Part shown: in pieces, positions 33,801 through 41,022 of the stretch
Numbering within the stretch: position 1 is the first letter of the stretch
Layout: every line of letters starts with the position of its first letter
Assembly (NCBI GenBank): GCA_013822345.1
Contig: PNKH01000072.1
Location: 1-41,852, forward strand
DNA from: Isosphaera sp.
Lineage (GTDB): Bacteria > Planctomycetota > Planctomycetia > Gemmatales > Gemmataceae
DNA length: 41,852 nt
Reading direction: 5' to 3'
The notes under the pieces: model-generated
Databases searched by the model: none
What the model was told of the DNA's origin: nothing
What the model saw: the letters and a program-made list of their open reading frames with translations, nothing else
Translations under genes and position numbers: made by a program

Positions 33801-33905
33801 GCGGCGGTAGCCCAGTGGTGACGGCACCTGACTGCCGCCGTGAGGCGGCGAGCCGGGGTGGGGTTACCTTCGGGGCCCTCGCGGGTTCGAATCCCGCCCA
33901 CCGCA
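33801..33905 (+). tRNA. tRNA-like gene with aberrant anticodon-variable region
   Basis: The 5' acceptor GCGGCGG (33801-33807) pairs with CCACCGC (33898-33904) except for one C-A mismatch; the discriminator is A. The D-arm GCCCAGTGGTGACGGC and the T-arm GCGGG-TTCGAAT-CCCGC (33881-33897) are canonical. Between them lie 54 nt instead of about 22-35. CCTGACTGCC begins like an anticodon arm (U33-like T then GCC), but the 3' stem half is missing. Instead there is GCCGCC-GTGA-GGCGGC (33834-33849) and a GC-rich stretch. It may be a tRNA with an inserted hairpin, an intron-like insertion, or a pseudo-tRNA. I cannot assign the anticodon; GCC (Gly) is the reading by position only. Confidence 0.5.
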
Positions 33906-33922
33906 GTCGCGCCCCGGAAGAA

Positions 33923-34019
33923 CCCAGGCCGTTGGCCTGGGCTGAGGGAGGGCGGGCCTTCGGCCCTCAGAAGTAGCCCCGAAGGGGCGAGCTCCCTCAG
34001 CCCAGGCCACCGGCCTGGG
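33923..34019. repeat. Long inverted repeat with 28-bp outer arms
   Basis: CCCAGGCCGTTGGCCTGGGC... (33923-33950) pairs with 33992-34019 with one mismatch. The 41-nt centre contains its own small stems (GGGCC/GGCCC, CCCC/GGGG). It lies 6 bp past the stop of the dehydrogenase gene and 18 bp after the tRNA-like gene. Confidence 0.88.
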
Positions 34020-34025
34020 TCGGTC

Positions 34026-35033
34026 TCACCTCCCGAAGAACCGGTCCCTCACCGCCGGGTTCACCACCCACTCGCCCGGCCACTCCCCGGCCAGCAGCTT
34101 CACGATCGCCTGCGCCGGCAGCCGGGCCATGTCCTCCCGCGACTTCAGGTCCACCCCCGCCGTGTGGGCCGTCAGGATCACGTTCTCCAGCCCGAACAGC
34201 GGGTTCGACCCCGGCGGCTCCTTCTCGAACACGTCCAGCCCGGCCCCCGCGATCCGGCCCGCCGTCAGCGCCTCGTACAGGTCGCCCTCGTGCACCACCC
34301 CGCCCCGGCTCGTGTTGATCACGAACGCCGTCGGCTTCATCAGGGCTAGCGTCTCCCGCCGGATCATGTACTTCGTCTCCGGCGTCTTCGGGACGTGCAG
34401 GGTGACCACGTCGGAGCGGCGGAGCAGCTCCTCGAACGGCACCAGCTCGACCCGGTTCGCCTCGCAGAACCCGACGTCCGGGGCGATCTCGGCGGCGACC
34501 ACGTCGAACCCGAACGCGGCCGCCCGGCGGGCCATCGCCTTGCCGATCCGCCCGAGCCCGACGATCCCGAGGGTCGTCCCGCGGACGAACCCGACCGCCT
34601 TCCGCGGCCACTGCCCGCCGCGGATGGCGATGTCCTGCCCGCGGAGGTTGCGGACCAGGGCGAGCAGCAGCATGAACGCGTGCTCGGCCACCGCCTCCTG
34701 GTTCGTCCCCGGGGCGAAGCAGACCGCCACCCCGTGGTCGGTGGCCGCGGCCAGGTCGATCGCGTCGTACCCGACCCCGGCCCGGGCGACCACCTTCAGC
34801 CCCTTCGCCGCGGCGGCCTCGATCACCTTCCGGGTGTACGGCTCGCTCCCGGCCAGCGCCCCGACGCACCCCGGCAACTGGGCGAGGAGGTCGGCCTCGG
34901 ACAGGATCCCCTCGACCGAGAACCCGTCCCGGGCCGGGTACTCGAACGCGTACCCGGCGGCGGTCAGGGTCGGGCCGAAGGTGTGCTCGATGTCGCGCAG
35001 GGGGCCGGGGGCGACGAGGACGCGGGGCTTCAT
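34026..35033 (-). CDS. D-3-phosphoglycerate dehydrogenase-like 2-hydroxyacid dehydrogenase
   Basis: A 335-residue NAD-dependent D-isomer 2-hydroxyacid dehydrogenase. The Rossmann motif GLGRIG is at 159-164. The catalytic set is complete: R243 (INTSRGGVV), E272 (LDVFEKEPP) and H290 (LTAHTAG). The substrate domain (1-~105 and the C-terminus) shows ARAGVGYDAIDLAAATDHGV, and the family AEHAFMLLLAL helix. It lacks the C-terminal ACT domain of long SerA, so it is a short PGDH-like enzyme; serine biosynthesis is one option, but other D-2-hydroxyacids are possible. MKPRVLVAPGPLR is the usual N-terminus. It lies divergent from rsfS over a 425-bp gap. Confidence 0.9.
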   Translation of the reverse strand: MKPRVLVAPGPLRDIEHTFGPTLTAAGYAFEYPARDGFSVEGILSEADLLAQLPGCVGALAGSEPYTRKVIEAAAAKGLKVVARAGVGYDAIDLAAATDHGVAVCFAPGTNQEAVAEHAFMLLLALVRNLRGQDIAIRGGQWPRKAVGFVRGTTLGIVGLGRIGKAMARRAAAFGFDVVAAEIAPDVGFCEANRVELVPFEELLRRSDVVTLHVPKTPETKYMIRRETLALMKPTAFVINTSRGGVVHEGDLYEALTAGRIAGAGLDVFEKEPPGSNPLFGLENVILTAHTAGVDLKSREDMARLPAQAIVKLLAGEWPGEWVVNPAVRDRFFGR

Positions 35034-35268
35034 CGGCGGCGGGTCCGGGGGTGGCGCAAGGGCGGGGGTCGGTGGCGATTAAGGTACGGATTCGCGTCCG
35101 GTCGGGAACGAACCTCCGGGTGGGCCGGGCTGTCCGTCCGCCTACCCCAGCCCGGCGGATTTCCGGCCGACCCCGGTCCCGACCCGTCCGGTCGGCCGGG
35201 TGGGAGGGGTGGTAGCGCCGCCCGCCGGGGGCGGGGGTCGGGTAACCGGAGGAAACCGGCCGTGTTCC
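35034..35268. other. Intergenic stretch upstream of the dehydrogenase gene
   Basis: First part of a 425-bp gap between divergent starts. It contains GC-rich, low-complexity runs (GGCCGGGTGGGAGGGG, CCGCCCGCCGGGGGCGGGGG) and no palindrome or gene I can support. The second part of the gap holds the promoter candidate at 35269-35297. Confidence 0.5.
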
Positions 35269-35297
35269 TTGACTGTCGGCGCCGCCGGGCTGATGAT
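35269..35297 (+). promoter_or_regulatory. Candidate promoter for rsfS
   Basis: TTGACT (35269-35274), 17-bp spacer, GATGAT (35292-35297). Transcription would begin near 35304, leaving a leader of about 155 nt before the rsfS start. Confidence 0.5.
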
Positions 35298-35458
35298 GTG
35301 TACAGACGGCCGCGGACCGCCCGCGCCGCATCAGCCGGCATGGCTCGGTCGCGAGACCGCCCCCGGAGGCAGCACCACGACGACGGCCACCCACCACACC
35401 GTTCGTGCGCGGCACCGCCGACCTCCGGAGGCAACCCCCATGCCCTGAAGGAGGTCAC

Positions 35459-35872
35459 TTGAACACCGCAACGTCGAGCACGGTGAGCACGGTGCCCGCC
35501 CCCTTCGCCCCGCCGCTGCCGGACGCCCTCCACCGGGCGTGCGTGGCGGCCAAGGCCGCCGCCGACAACCAGGGCCGCGACATCCTGGTGTTAGACATGC
35601 GGCCCTGCACCCCCCTGTTCGACTACTTCGTCCTCGCTACCGGGTCCAGCCGGCGGCAGATCCACGCGATCGCCGAGGAGACGGACGCCGCCCTCCGGGC
35701 CGAGGGCGACACCCGCCTCGGGATCGAGGGGTACGAGGCGAGCAAGTGGGTGGTCCAGGACTACGGCGACGTCGTGGCCCACGTGTTCGACCCGGACACC
35801 CGCGACTACTACAAGCTCGAGGAGTTGTGGGCGGACGCCCCGCGGGTGGACTGGGAGCGGGAGCTCGACTGA
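35459..35872 (+). CDS. rsfS: Ribosomal silencing factor RsfS
   Basis: A 137-residue RsfS/Iojap protein that binds uL14 and blocks 30S-50S joining in starvation. The family core is complete: ALHRACVAAKAAADNQGRDI, LVLDMRPCTPLFDYFVLATG, SSRRQIHAIAEE, and the C-terminal GYEASKWVVQDYGDVVAHVF, FDPDTRDYYKLEELW. I chose TTG at 35459 because AAGGAGGT (35448-35455) stands just before it and the frame upstream is not conserved. GTG codons at 35483 and 35492 are alternatives. A two-codon ATG-CCC-TGA lies 18 bp before the start and overlaps the ribosome-binding site. It is likely followed by its own palindrome and argS. Confidence 0.92.
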   Translation: MNTATSSTVSTVPAPFAPPLPDALHRACVAAKAAADNQGRDILVLDMRPCTPLFDYFVLATGSSRRQIHAIAEETDAALRAEGDTRLGIEGYEASKWVVQDYGDVVAHVFDPDTRDYYKLEELWADAPRVDWERELD

Positions 35873-35896
35873 CCCCCGCCCGGTGACCGCTACAAT
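35869..35896 (+). promoter_or_regulatory. Candidate promoter for argS
   Basis: CTGACC (35869-35874), 16-bp spacer and TACAAT (35891-35896, five of six). It overlaps the rsfS stop. If used, the palindrome at 35964-36027 would lie in the argS leader. Confidence 0.5.
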
Positions 35897-35963
35897 GAAC
35901 CCGTCGGCCGGGCCGCGCCTCCGTTCGGGGCGCCGGCCGCGGCCGACGCGTCGTTTCCGGACG

Positions 35964-36027
35964 GGCGAGCCGGGAGCGTGAGCGACCGGAGGAGCGCTCC
36001 TCCGGTCGCTCACGCTCCCGGCTCGCC
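35964..36027. repeat. 32-bp perfect palindrome, AGCGTGAGCGACCGG family
   Basis: Left half 35964-35995 and right half 35996-36027 pair exactly with no loop, through GCGAGCCGGGAGCGTGAGCG and the central AGCGCT. It lies 91 bp past rsfS and 16 bp before the argS ATG, so it is the one palindrome nearer to a start than to a stop. Confidence 0.92.
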
Positions 36028-36043
36028 GGGTTGGGAACCCCCG

Positions 36044-37870
36044 ATGAACCTGCTGACCCGCGTCCGCGCGCTGTTCGCCCCGGTGCTGGAGGAACTCGCC
36101 CCGGACCAGGCGAAGGTGCCGGACTACCTCGCCGCGGTGAAGCCGGCCGCGAACCCCGAGCACGGCGACTACCAGGCGAACTTCGCGATGGCCCTGGCGA
36201 AGCCGCTCGGGCAGAAGCCGCCGGACGTGGCCAAGGCTGTCCTCGCCAAGCTGCCGCCGAACGACGTGGTCGAGCCGCCGACCGTCGCCGGCCCCGGGTT
36301 CATCAACCTCCGGCTGAAGGACAGTTGGCTCGCGGAACAGCTCCGCGGCGTCGCCACTGACCCGAAGCTGGGGGTCGAGCCGGCCGCGAAGCCGCGGACG
36401 TTCGTGATCGACCTGAGCGGGCCGAACGTGGCGAAGCCGCTACACGTCGGCCACCTCCGGAGCACGATCATCGGGGACGCCCTGGTCCGCACCCTGCGGT
36501 TCCTCGGGCACGCGGTGGTCGGCGACAACCACCTCGGCGACTGGGGGACGCAGTTCGGCATCCTGCTGTACGGGTACAAGCACCACCGGGACGACGCGGC
36601 GTTCGCCGCCGACCCGGTCCGCGAGCTGGCCCGCCTGTACGTCCACGTCCGGAACCTGGCCAAGCTCGCGGACGGGGACGAGGAGGACGCGGCGGCCGAC
36701 AACCCGGTCATGGCGGCGTGCCGCGAGGAGACGTCGAAGCTCCACGCCGGCGACCCGGAGAACGTCGCCCTATGGCAGAAGTTCATGCCGGCGTGCCTGG
36801 CGATGCTCCGCCCGATCTACGACCGGCTCGACGTGAAGATCGACCACGCGCTCGGGGAGAGCTTCTACAACCCGATGCTGGCGGGGGTAGTGGAGGACAT
36901 GCTGGCGAAGGGGATCGCGTTCGAGAGCAAGGGGGCGATCGTCATCCCGAACGCGAAGGGGGTGGTGCCGCGGACGGACGAGGAGGCGAAGAAGGAGGAG
37001 CCGCCGGCGATCGTCCGGAAGCGCGACGGGGCGTTCACGTACACGACGACCGACCTGGCGACGATCAAGTACCGGGCCGAGACGTGGAGGCCGGACGCGA
37101 TGCTGTACGTCGTCGGCGCCCCGCAGGCGCTGCACTTCAAGACGCTGTTCGCCCAGGCCCGCCGCTGGGGGTACGACGGCGTCGAGTTCCAGCACCTCCC
37201 GTTCGGGTCGATGCTCGACCCGGAGACGAGGAAGCCGTTCGCCGCCCGCAAGGGCGGGGCCATCGAACTGATGTCGCTGCTGGACGACGCGGCAACGTTG
37301 TCGCTGGAGAAGTACGAGGCGAACGCGGCCGCGCGGCGGGCCAGCGGGCGGGCGGTGCCGGACCTGGGCGACGCCGAGAAGCGGGACATCGCCGAGGCGG
37401 TCGGGGTCGGGGCGGTGAAGTACGCCGACCTGAGCCAGCACCGCACCACCGACTACGTGTTCGACCTGGACAAGATGACGGCCACCGAGGGGAACACCGC
37501 GGCGTACATGCAGTACGCCTACGCCCGCTGCCGCGGCATCTTCCGAGAGGGCGAGGTGGACGAGACCCGCTTCCGCACCGACCCGCCGGCCGTCGTGATC
37601 GGCCACCCGACGGAGCGCGCCCTCGCCTTGCAACTGCTCCGCTTCCCGGAGGCGGTCGAGGCGGCGGCCGCCGACTACGCCCCGCACCTGCTGACCGTCT
37701 ACCTGTGGGACCTGGCGAAGGCCAACAGCCGGTTCTACGACGCGTGCCACGTGCTGAAGGCCGAGGCGCCCGAGCTGCGGGACAGCCGGTTGCTGCTGGT
37801 CGACCTCGTCGGCCGGGTGATCCGGCAGGCCCTCGACCTGCTCGGCATCCGGACCGTCGAGCGGATGTAG
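36044..37870 (+). CDS. argS: Arginyl-tRNA synthetase
   Basis: A 608-residue class I synthetase. The N-terminal Add-1 domain shows ANPEHGDYQANFAMALAKPL and VAGPGFINLRL. The HIGH motif is HVGH (134-137) in NVAKPLHVGHLRSTIIGDAL, followed by GDNHLGDWGTQFG, another family signature. Motif FTYTTTDLATIKYR and the KMSKS-like loop (ETRKPFAARKGGAIE, a degenerate form normal in ArgRS) follow. The C-terminal anticodon-binding domain has AYMQYAYARCRGIFRE, and LLTVYLWDLAKANSRFYDAC. The ATG opens MNLLTRVRALFAPVL; an upstream in-frame ATG translates the palindrome and is rejected. It is a housekeeping gene between rsfS and obgE. Confidence 0.97.
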   Translation: MNLLTRVRALFAPVLEELAPDQAKVPDYLAAVKPAANPEHGDYQANFAMALAKPLGQKPPDVAKAVLAKLPPNDVVEPPTVAGPGFINLRLKDSWLAEQLRGVATDPKLGVEPAAKPRTFVIDLSGPNVAKPLHVGHLRSTIIGDALVRTLRFLGHAVVGDNHLGDWGTQFGILLYGYKHHRDDAAFAADPVRELARLYVHVRNLAKLADGDEEDAAADNPVMAACREETSKLHAGDPENVALWQKFMPACLAMLRPIYDRLDVKIDHALGESFYNPMLAGVVEDMLAKGIAFESKGAIVIPNAKGVVPRTDEEAKKEEPPAIVRKRDGAFTYTTTDLATIKYRAETWRPDAMLYVVGAPQALHFKTLFAQARRWGYDGVEFQHLPFGSMLDPETRKPFAARKGGAIELMSLLDDAATLSLEKYEANAAARRASGRAVPDLGDAEKRDIAEAVGVGAVKYADLSQHRTTDYVFDLDKMTATEGNTAAYMQYAYARCRGIFREGEVDETRFRTDPPAVVIGHPTERALALQLLRFPEAVEAAAADYAPHLLTVYLWDLAKANSRFYDACHVLKAEAPELRDSRLLLVDLVGRVIRQALDLLGIRTVERM

Positions 37871-37880
37871 AACCGCGTAT

Positions 37881-37950
37881 CATATAGCGGCGGGCTCGCC
37901 CGCCGTCTTCGACCTCCGCAGCGGACGGCGGGCGAGCCCGCCGCTATGTG
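37881..37950. repeat. 27-bp inverted repeat between argS and obgE
   Basis: CATATAGCGGCGGGCTCGCC... (37881-37907) pairs with 37924-37950 except one base; loop 16 nt. It starts 10 bp past the argS stop and ends 5 bp before the obgE ATG, so the obgE ribosome-binding site is at or inside the right arm. Confidence 0.9.
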
Positions 37951-37955
37951 ACGGA

Positions 37956-39074
37956 ATGTTCGTCGATCGCGTCGAGTTGTTCGTGAAGGGCGGGGACGGG
38001 GGCCGCGGCAGCGCGTCGTTCCGGCGGGAGAAGTACGTCCCGAAGGGCGGGCCGGACGGCGGGGACGGGGGCGACGGCGGGTCGGTGATCGTCCGCGCCG
38101 ACCCGAACGCCGACAACCTCGCCGGCCTCACCATGAAGAAGCACTGGAAGGCCCGGAGCGGCGAGCCCGGGTCCGGGGCGAAGTGCCACGGGGCGAGCGC
38201 CGAGAACGTGGTGCTGCTGGTCCCGCCGGGGACCGTGATCCGCGACCGCGACCGCGGCAACGTGCTGAAGGACCTGGTCGCGCCGGGCGACGAGGTGGTG
38301 GTCGCCCGCGGCGGGAAGGGCGGGCGGGGGAACGTCCACTTCAAGAGCGCGACGAACCGCACCCCGCGGCAGTTCGAGCCGGGCGAGGACGGCGAGGAGC
38401 GGTGGGTGTCGCTCGAACTCAAGGTGATCGCCGACGCCGGGCTGGTCGGGTTCCCGAACGCCGGCAAGTCGACGCTCCTGTCCCGGCTCAGCCGGGCGAC
38501 GCCGGAGATCGCCGCGTACCCGTTCACGACGAAGCACCCGAACCTCGGGATCGTGACCGCCGGCGACGCCGGGTTCGTGCTGGCCGATTTACCCGGGCTG
38601 ATCGAGGGGGCGGCGCAGGGCGTCGGGCTGGGCCACGAGTTCCTGCGGCACGTCGAGCGGACGCGGGTGCTGATCCACCTCGTCGAGCCGTTCCCGTCGG
38701 ACGGCGGCGACCCGGTGCGGAACTACCACGCGATCCGCAAGGAGCTGCGTGAGTACGCGGTGCCGCTGGACACGAAGCCGGAGGTGGTGTGCGTCAGCAA
38801 GGCGGAGTTGACCGGGGCGGAGGCGGTGCGCGAGCGGCTCGCCGCCGACCTGGGGCGCGAGGTGCTGCTGATGTCGGCGGTGACCGGGCAGGGGTTGCAG
38901 ACCGTGGTCGGGCGGGTGGCGGCGCTGCTGGCGGAGATCAAGCGGGCGGAGGCGGTGGAGGCAGCGAAGAAGGCGCCGGAGTTCCCGACCGAGGCGGCGG
39001 TGCGGACCGGCGACTTCCGGACGGCGGCGGTGGCCGACATCACCCCGGCGGGGGAGTCCGGCGATGACGCCTGA
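37956..39074 (+). CDS. obgE: GTPase Obg (50S assembly)
   Basis: A 372-residue Obg-family GTPase, needed for late large-subunit assembly and stress responses. The glycine-rich Obg fold covers 1-158 (MFVDRVELFVKGGDGGRGSA, GGPDGGDGGDGG, KGGRGNVHFKSATNRTPRQ). The G domain has G1 GFPNAGKS (165-172), switch I TTKHPNLGIV, G3 DLPG (211-214) with LIEGAAQGVGLGHEFLRH. The G4 position is SKAE (281-284) instead of NKxD, and SAVTGQG serves as G5. There is no C-terminal OCT domain, consistent with many short forms. The start is ATG with a weak upstream SD lying next to the palindrome. Confidence 0.96.
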   Translation: MFVDRVELFVKGGDGGRGSASFRREKYVPKGGPDGGDGGDGGSVIVRADPNADNLAGLTMKKHWKARSGEPGSGAKCHGASAENVVLLVPPGTVIRDRDRGNVLKDLVAPGDEVVVARGGKGGRGNVHFKSATNRTPRQFEPGEDGEERWVSLELKVIADAGLVGFPNAGKSTLLSRLSRATPEIAAYPFTTKHPNLGIVTAGDAGFVLADLPGLIEGAAQGVGLGHEFLRHVERTRVLIHLVEPFPSDGGDPVRNYHAIRKELREYAVPLDTKPEVVCVSKAELTGAEAVRERLAADLGREVLLMSAVTGQGLQTVVGRVAALLAEIKRAEAVEAAKKAPEFPTEAAVRTGDFRTAAVADITPAGESGDDA

Positions 39075-39828
39075 CGTGGTGGTGGACGTCGGCAACACCC
39101 GGATGAAGTGGGGCCGGGTCGTCGGCCGGCGGGTGACGGAGCGGGTCTCCCTGCCGCTCGGCAAGCCGTCGGTCTGGGCGGATCAGTTCGCGCGGTGGCA
39201 GTTGACCGCCGCGGGGCGGTGGGCGGTCGCCGGGGTCAACCCGCGGCGGCAGCGACGGATCGTCTCGTGGCTCGGGCTCCGGTCCGCGGCCGTGGTGACC
39301 ATCGACCACTGGACGTTCGACGGGCTGAAGGTCGGGGTCGAGAACCCGACGAAGGTGGGGATCGACCGCCTGCTCACGGCCCTGGCCGCCCGCCGGGCCG
39401 CCCCGCCCGGCCGGCCGGTGATCGTCATCAACGTCGGGACGGCGATGACCGTCGACCTGATCGACGCCGGGGACACGTTCGCCGGCGGGGCCATCCTGCC
39501 GGGGCCGGCCCTGATGGCTCGGTCACTGCACGAGCACACCGCGAAGCTGCCGCGGCTCGCGATCGACCCGGTCCCGCCGGTCGGCACCTGGGGCCGGAAC
39601 ACGCGGGACGCGATCGAGGTCGGGATCGGGGCGGCCGTGGTCGGGGCGGCCGACTTCCTTGTCTGGGAGTGGGGGGCCCGGTTCGAGCCGCCGCCGTGCG
39701 TGTACGTGACCGGCGGGGACAGCGGGTACTTTGCCGGCTTCCGGTTCACCGCCGATGTCGGCCCGGCGGTGATCGACGACAACCTGACCCTCGAAGGCGT
39801 CCGGCTCGCGGCCGAGGCCCTGCCGTGA
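39064..39828 (+). CDS. coaX: Type III pantothenate kinase
   Basis: A 254-residue CoaX, the first step of coenzyme A synthesis, ATP-dependent and needing a monovalent cation. The ASKHA-fold motifs are present: DVGNTRMKWG (8-17), the pantothenate-binding PTKVGIDRLLTALAARR, the catalytic Asp in INVGTAMTVDLID, GGAILPGPALMARSLHEHTA, and GVGAAV-like IGAAVVGAADF with YVTGGDSGYF. Length is standard. The ATG overlaps the end of obgE by 11 bp, so translation is coupled. The TGA shares bases with the GTG start of the next gene. The context suggests a co-transcribed obgE-coaX-GTPase group. Confidence 0.95.
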   Translation: MTPDVVVDVGNTRMKWGRVVGRRVTERVSLPLGKPSVWADQFARWQLTAAGRWAVAGVNPRRQRRIVSWLGLRSAAVVTIDHWTFDGLKVGVENPTKVGIDRLLTALAARRAAPPGRPVIVINVGTAMTVDLIDAGDTFAGGAILPGPALMARSLHEHTAKLPRLAIDPVPPVGTWGRNTRDAIEVGIGAAVVGAADFLVWEWGARFEPPPCVYVTGGDSGYFAGFRFTADVGPAVIDDNLTLEGVRLAAEALP

Positions 39829-40898
39829 CCCGGGTCGCGGTGCTCACCCCGCCGGGCACCGGGGCGATCGCCACCGTCGCGGTGTCCGGGCCGCGGGCGT
39901 GGGAGTTCGCCCGCCGACTCTTCCGCCCCGCCGGCCAACCCCTACCCGACGCCCCCGACCTCCACCGCTTCCGGTTCGGCCGGCTGGGCGACGGGGCCGG
40001 CGACGAGGTGATCCTCGCGGTCACCAGACCGGACGCGGTCGAGGTCCACTGCCACGGCGGCCGGCGGGTCGTCCGGTGGGTGGTCGAGCAGTTCCTGGCC
40101 CTCGGCGCGACCGAACCCGCACCCGCCCCGGGGCAAACCCCGGGCGATCTGTTACAGTTCGCCCCGACGCTCCGGACCGCGTCGATCCTCCTCGACCAAC
40201 TCCACGGCGCCTTCGCCACCGCCGTCCGCCGCGCCCTCGACCTCCTCGGCCCCGGGCCCCGGCACTGCGGGGCCTTCAACGACGCGTTCGCCCTGGTCCG
40301 CGACCTCGCCCGGTTCGCCCCGGTCGGGCGGCACCTCGTCGACCCGTGGAAGGTCGTGGTCGCCGGGCCGCCGAACGTCGGCAAGAGTTCGCTCGTCAAC
40401 GCCCTGGCCGGATATCAGCGGGCGGTCGTGTCGCCGGTCGCCGGCACCACCCGCGACGCCGTCCGCGTCCAGCTCGCGTTCGACGGCTGGCCGGTCGAGC
40501 TGACCGACACCGCCGGCCTGCGTGACGCCGACGGGTTGGAGGCGGAGGGCATCGAGCGGGCGCGGCGGGCGCTGGCCGCGGCCGACCTGGTGCTGTGGGT
40601 CGGCGACGACACCCGGCCGCCGGTCGCGCAGGCCGTCGGCGCGCGGGGGTGGGTCAAGGTGTGGAACAAGGCCGACCTCCTGGTCGGGCCGCCGCCGGGG
40701 TTGGGCGTGTCCGCGCTCACCGGGGCCGGCGTCCCCGACCTCGTCGCCGCGGTCGTCCGCCGCCTCGTCCCCGACCCACCGCCGCCCGGGGCCGCGGTGC
40801 CGTACACGCCCGAACTCGCCGACCGCGTCGAGGCCGCGTCCGCCGCCGACCCGGCCGACCTGGCCCGGCTCCTCCGCGCCTGCCTCCCCGCCGGGTGA
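39825..40898 (+). CDS. MnmE-like GTPase, short form lacking the C-terminal Cys motif
   Basis: A 357-residue protein beginning at GTG (GTGA overlap with coaX). The N-terminal region resembles the MnmE/TrmE fold (VAVLTPPGTGAIATVAVSGP, ending in EVHCHGGRRVVRWVVEQF). A helical part follows, then the G domain with G1 GPPNVGKS (181-188), switch TTRDAV, G3 DTAG (228-231), G4 NKAD (281-284) and SALTGAG. MnmE is normally ~450 residues and ends in a helical domain with the Cys of FCIGK, which is absent; this one ends in ACLPAG. It therefore may not carry out tRNA U34 modification alone, or it is a lineage-reduced form. MnmE-type G domains usually dimerise and are K+-dependent. Confidence 0.85.
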   Translation: MTRVAVLTPPGTGAIATVAVSGPRAWEFARRLFRPAGQPLPDAPDLHRFRFGRLGDGAGDEVILAVTRPDAVEVHCHGGRRVVRWVVEQFLALGATEPAPAPGQTPGDLLQFAPTLRTASILLDQLHGAFATAVRRALDLLGPGPRHCGAFNDAFALVRDLARFAPVGRHLVDPWKVVVAGPPNVGKSSLVNALAGYQRAVVSPVAGTTRDAVRVQLAFDGWPVELTDTAGLRDADGLEAEGIERARRALAAADLVLWVGDDTRPPVAQAVGARGWVKVWNKADLLVGPPPGLGVSALTGAGVPDLVAAVVRRLVPDPPPPGAAVPYTPELADRVEAASAADPADLARLLRACLPAG

Positions 40899-40917
40899 TA
40901 CAACGTCTCGGGGTCTC

Positions 40918-41007
40918 GTAGGGTGGGCCGAGCCGGCGCTTCGCCGGCGAGTCCCACCACTCCCCCGGTGGGACTCGCCGGCGAAGCGCCGGCTCGGCCC
41001 ACCCTAC
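40918..41007. repeat. 41-bp perfect palindrome
   Basis: Arms 40918-40958 and 40967-41007 pair without mismatch around an 8-nt loop. It begins 19 bp after the MnmE-like stop and ends 15 bp before the FAH start. A decayed arm of the same family is at 19-48. No T-tract follows. Confidence 0.95.
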
Positions 41008-41022
41008 TCCAGGTGGGTTCCC

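Noticed and set aside
29886-33821. A 1311-codon plus-strand frame antisense to the permease
   Set aside because: Composition is typical of antisense GC-rich DNA and no domain is seen; the opposite strand is clearly coding.
33801-33905. Reading the tRNA-like gene as selenocysteine tRNA because of its length
   Set aside because: There is no TCA anticodon in a 7-nt loop, and the D-arm does not have the SelC form.
39825-40898. Naming the GTPase mnmE
   Set aside because: The C-terminal FCIGK catalytic motif is missing, so the function is not assured.
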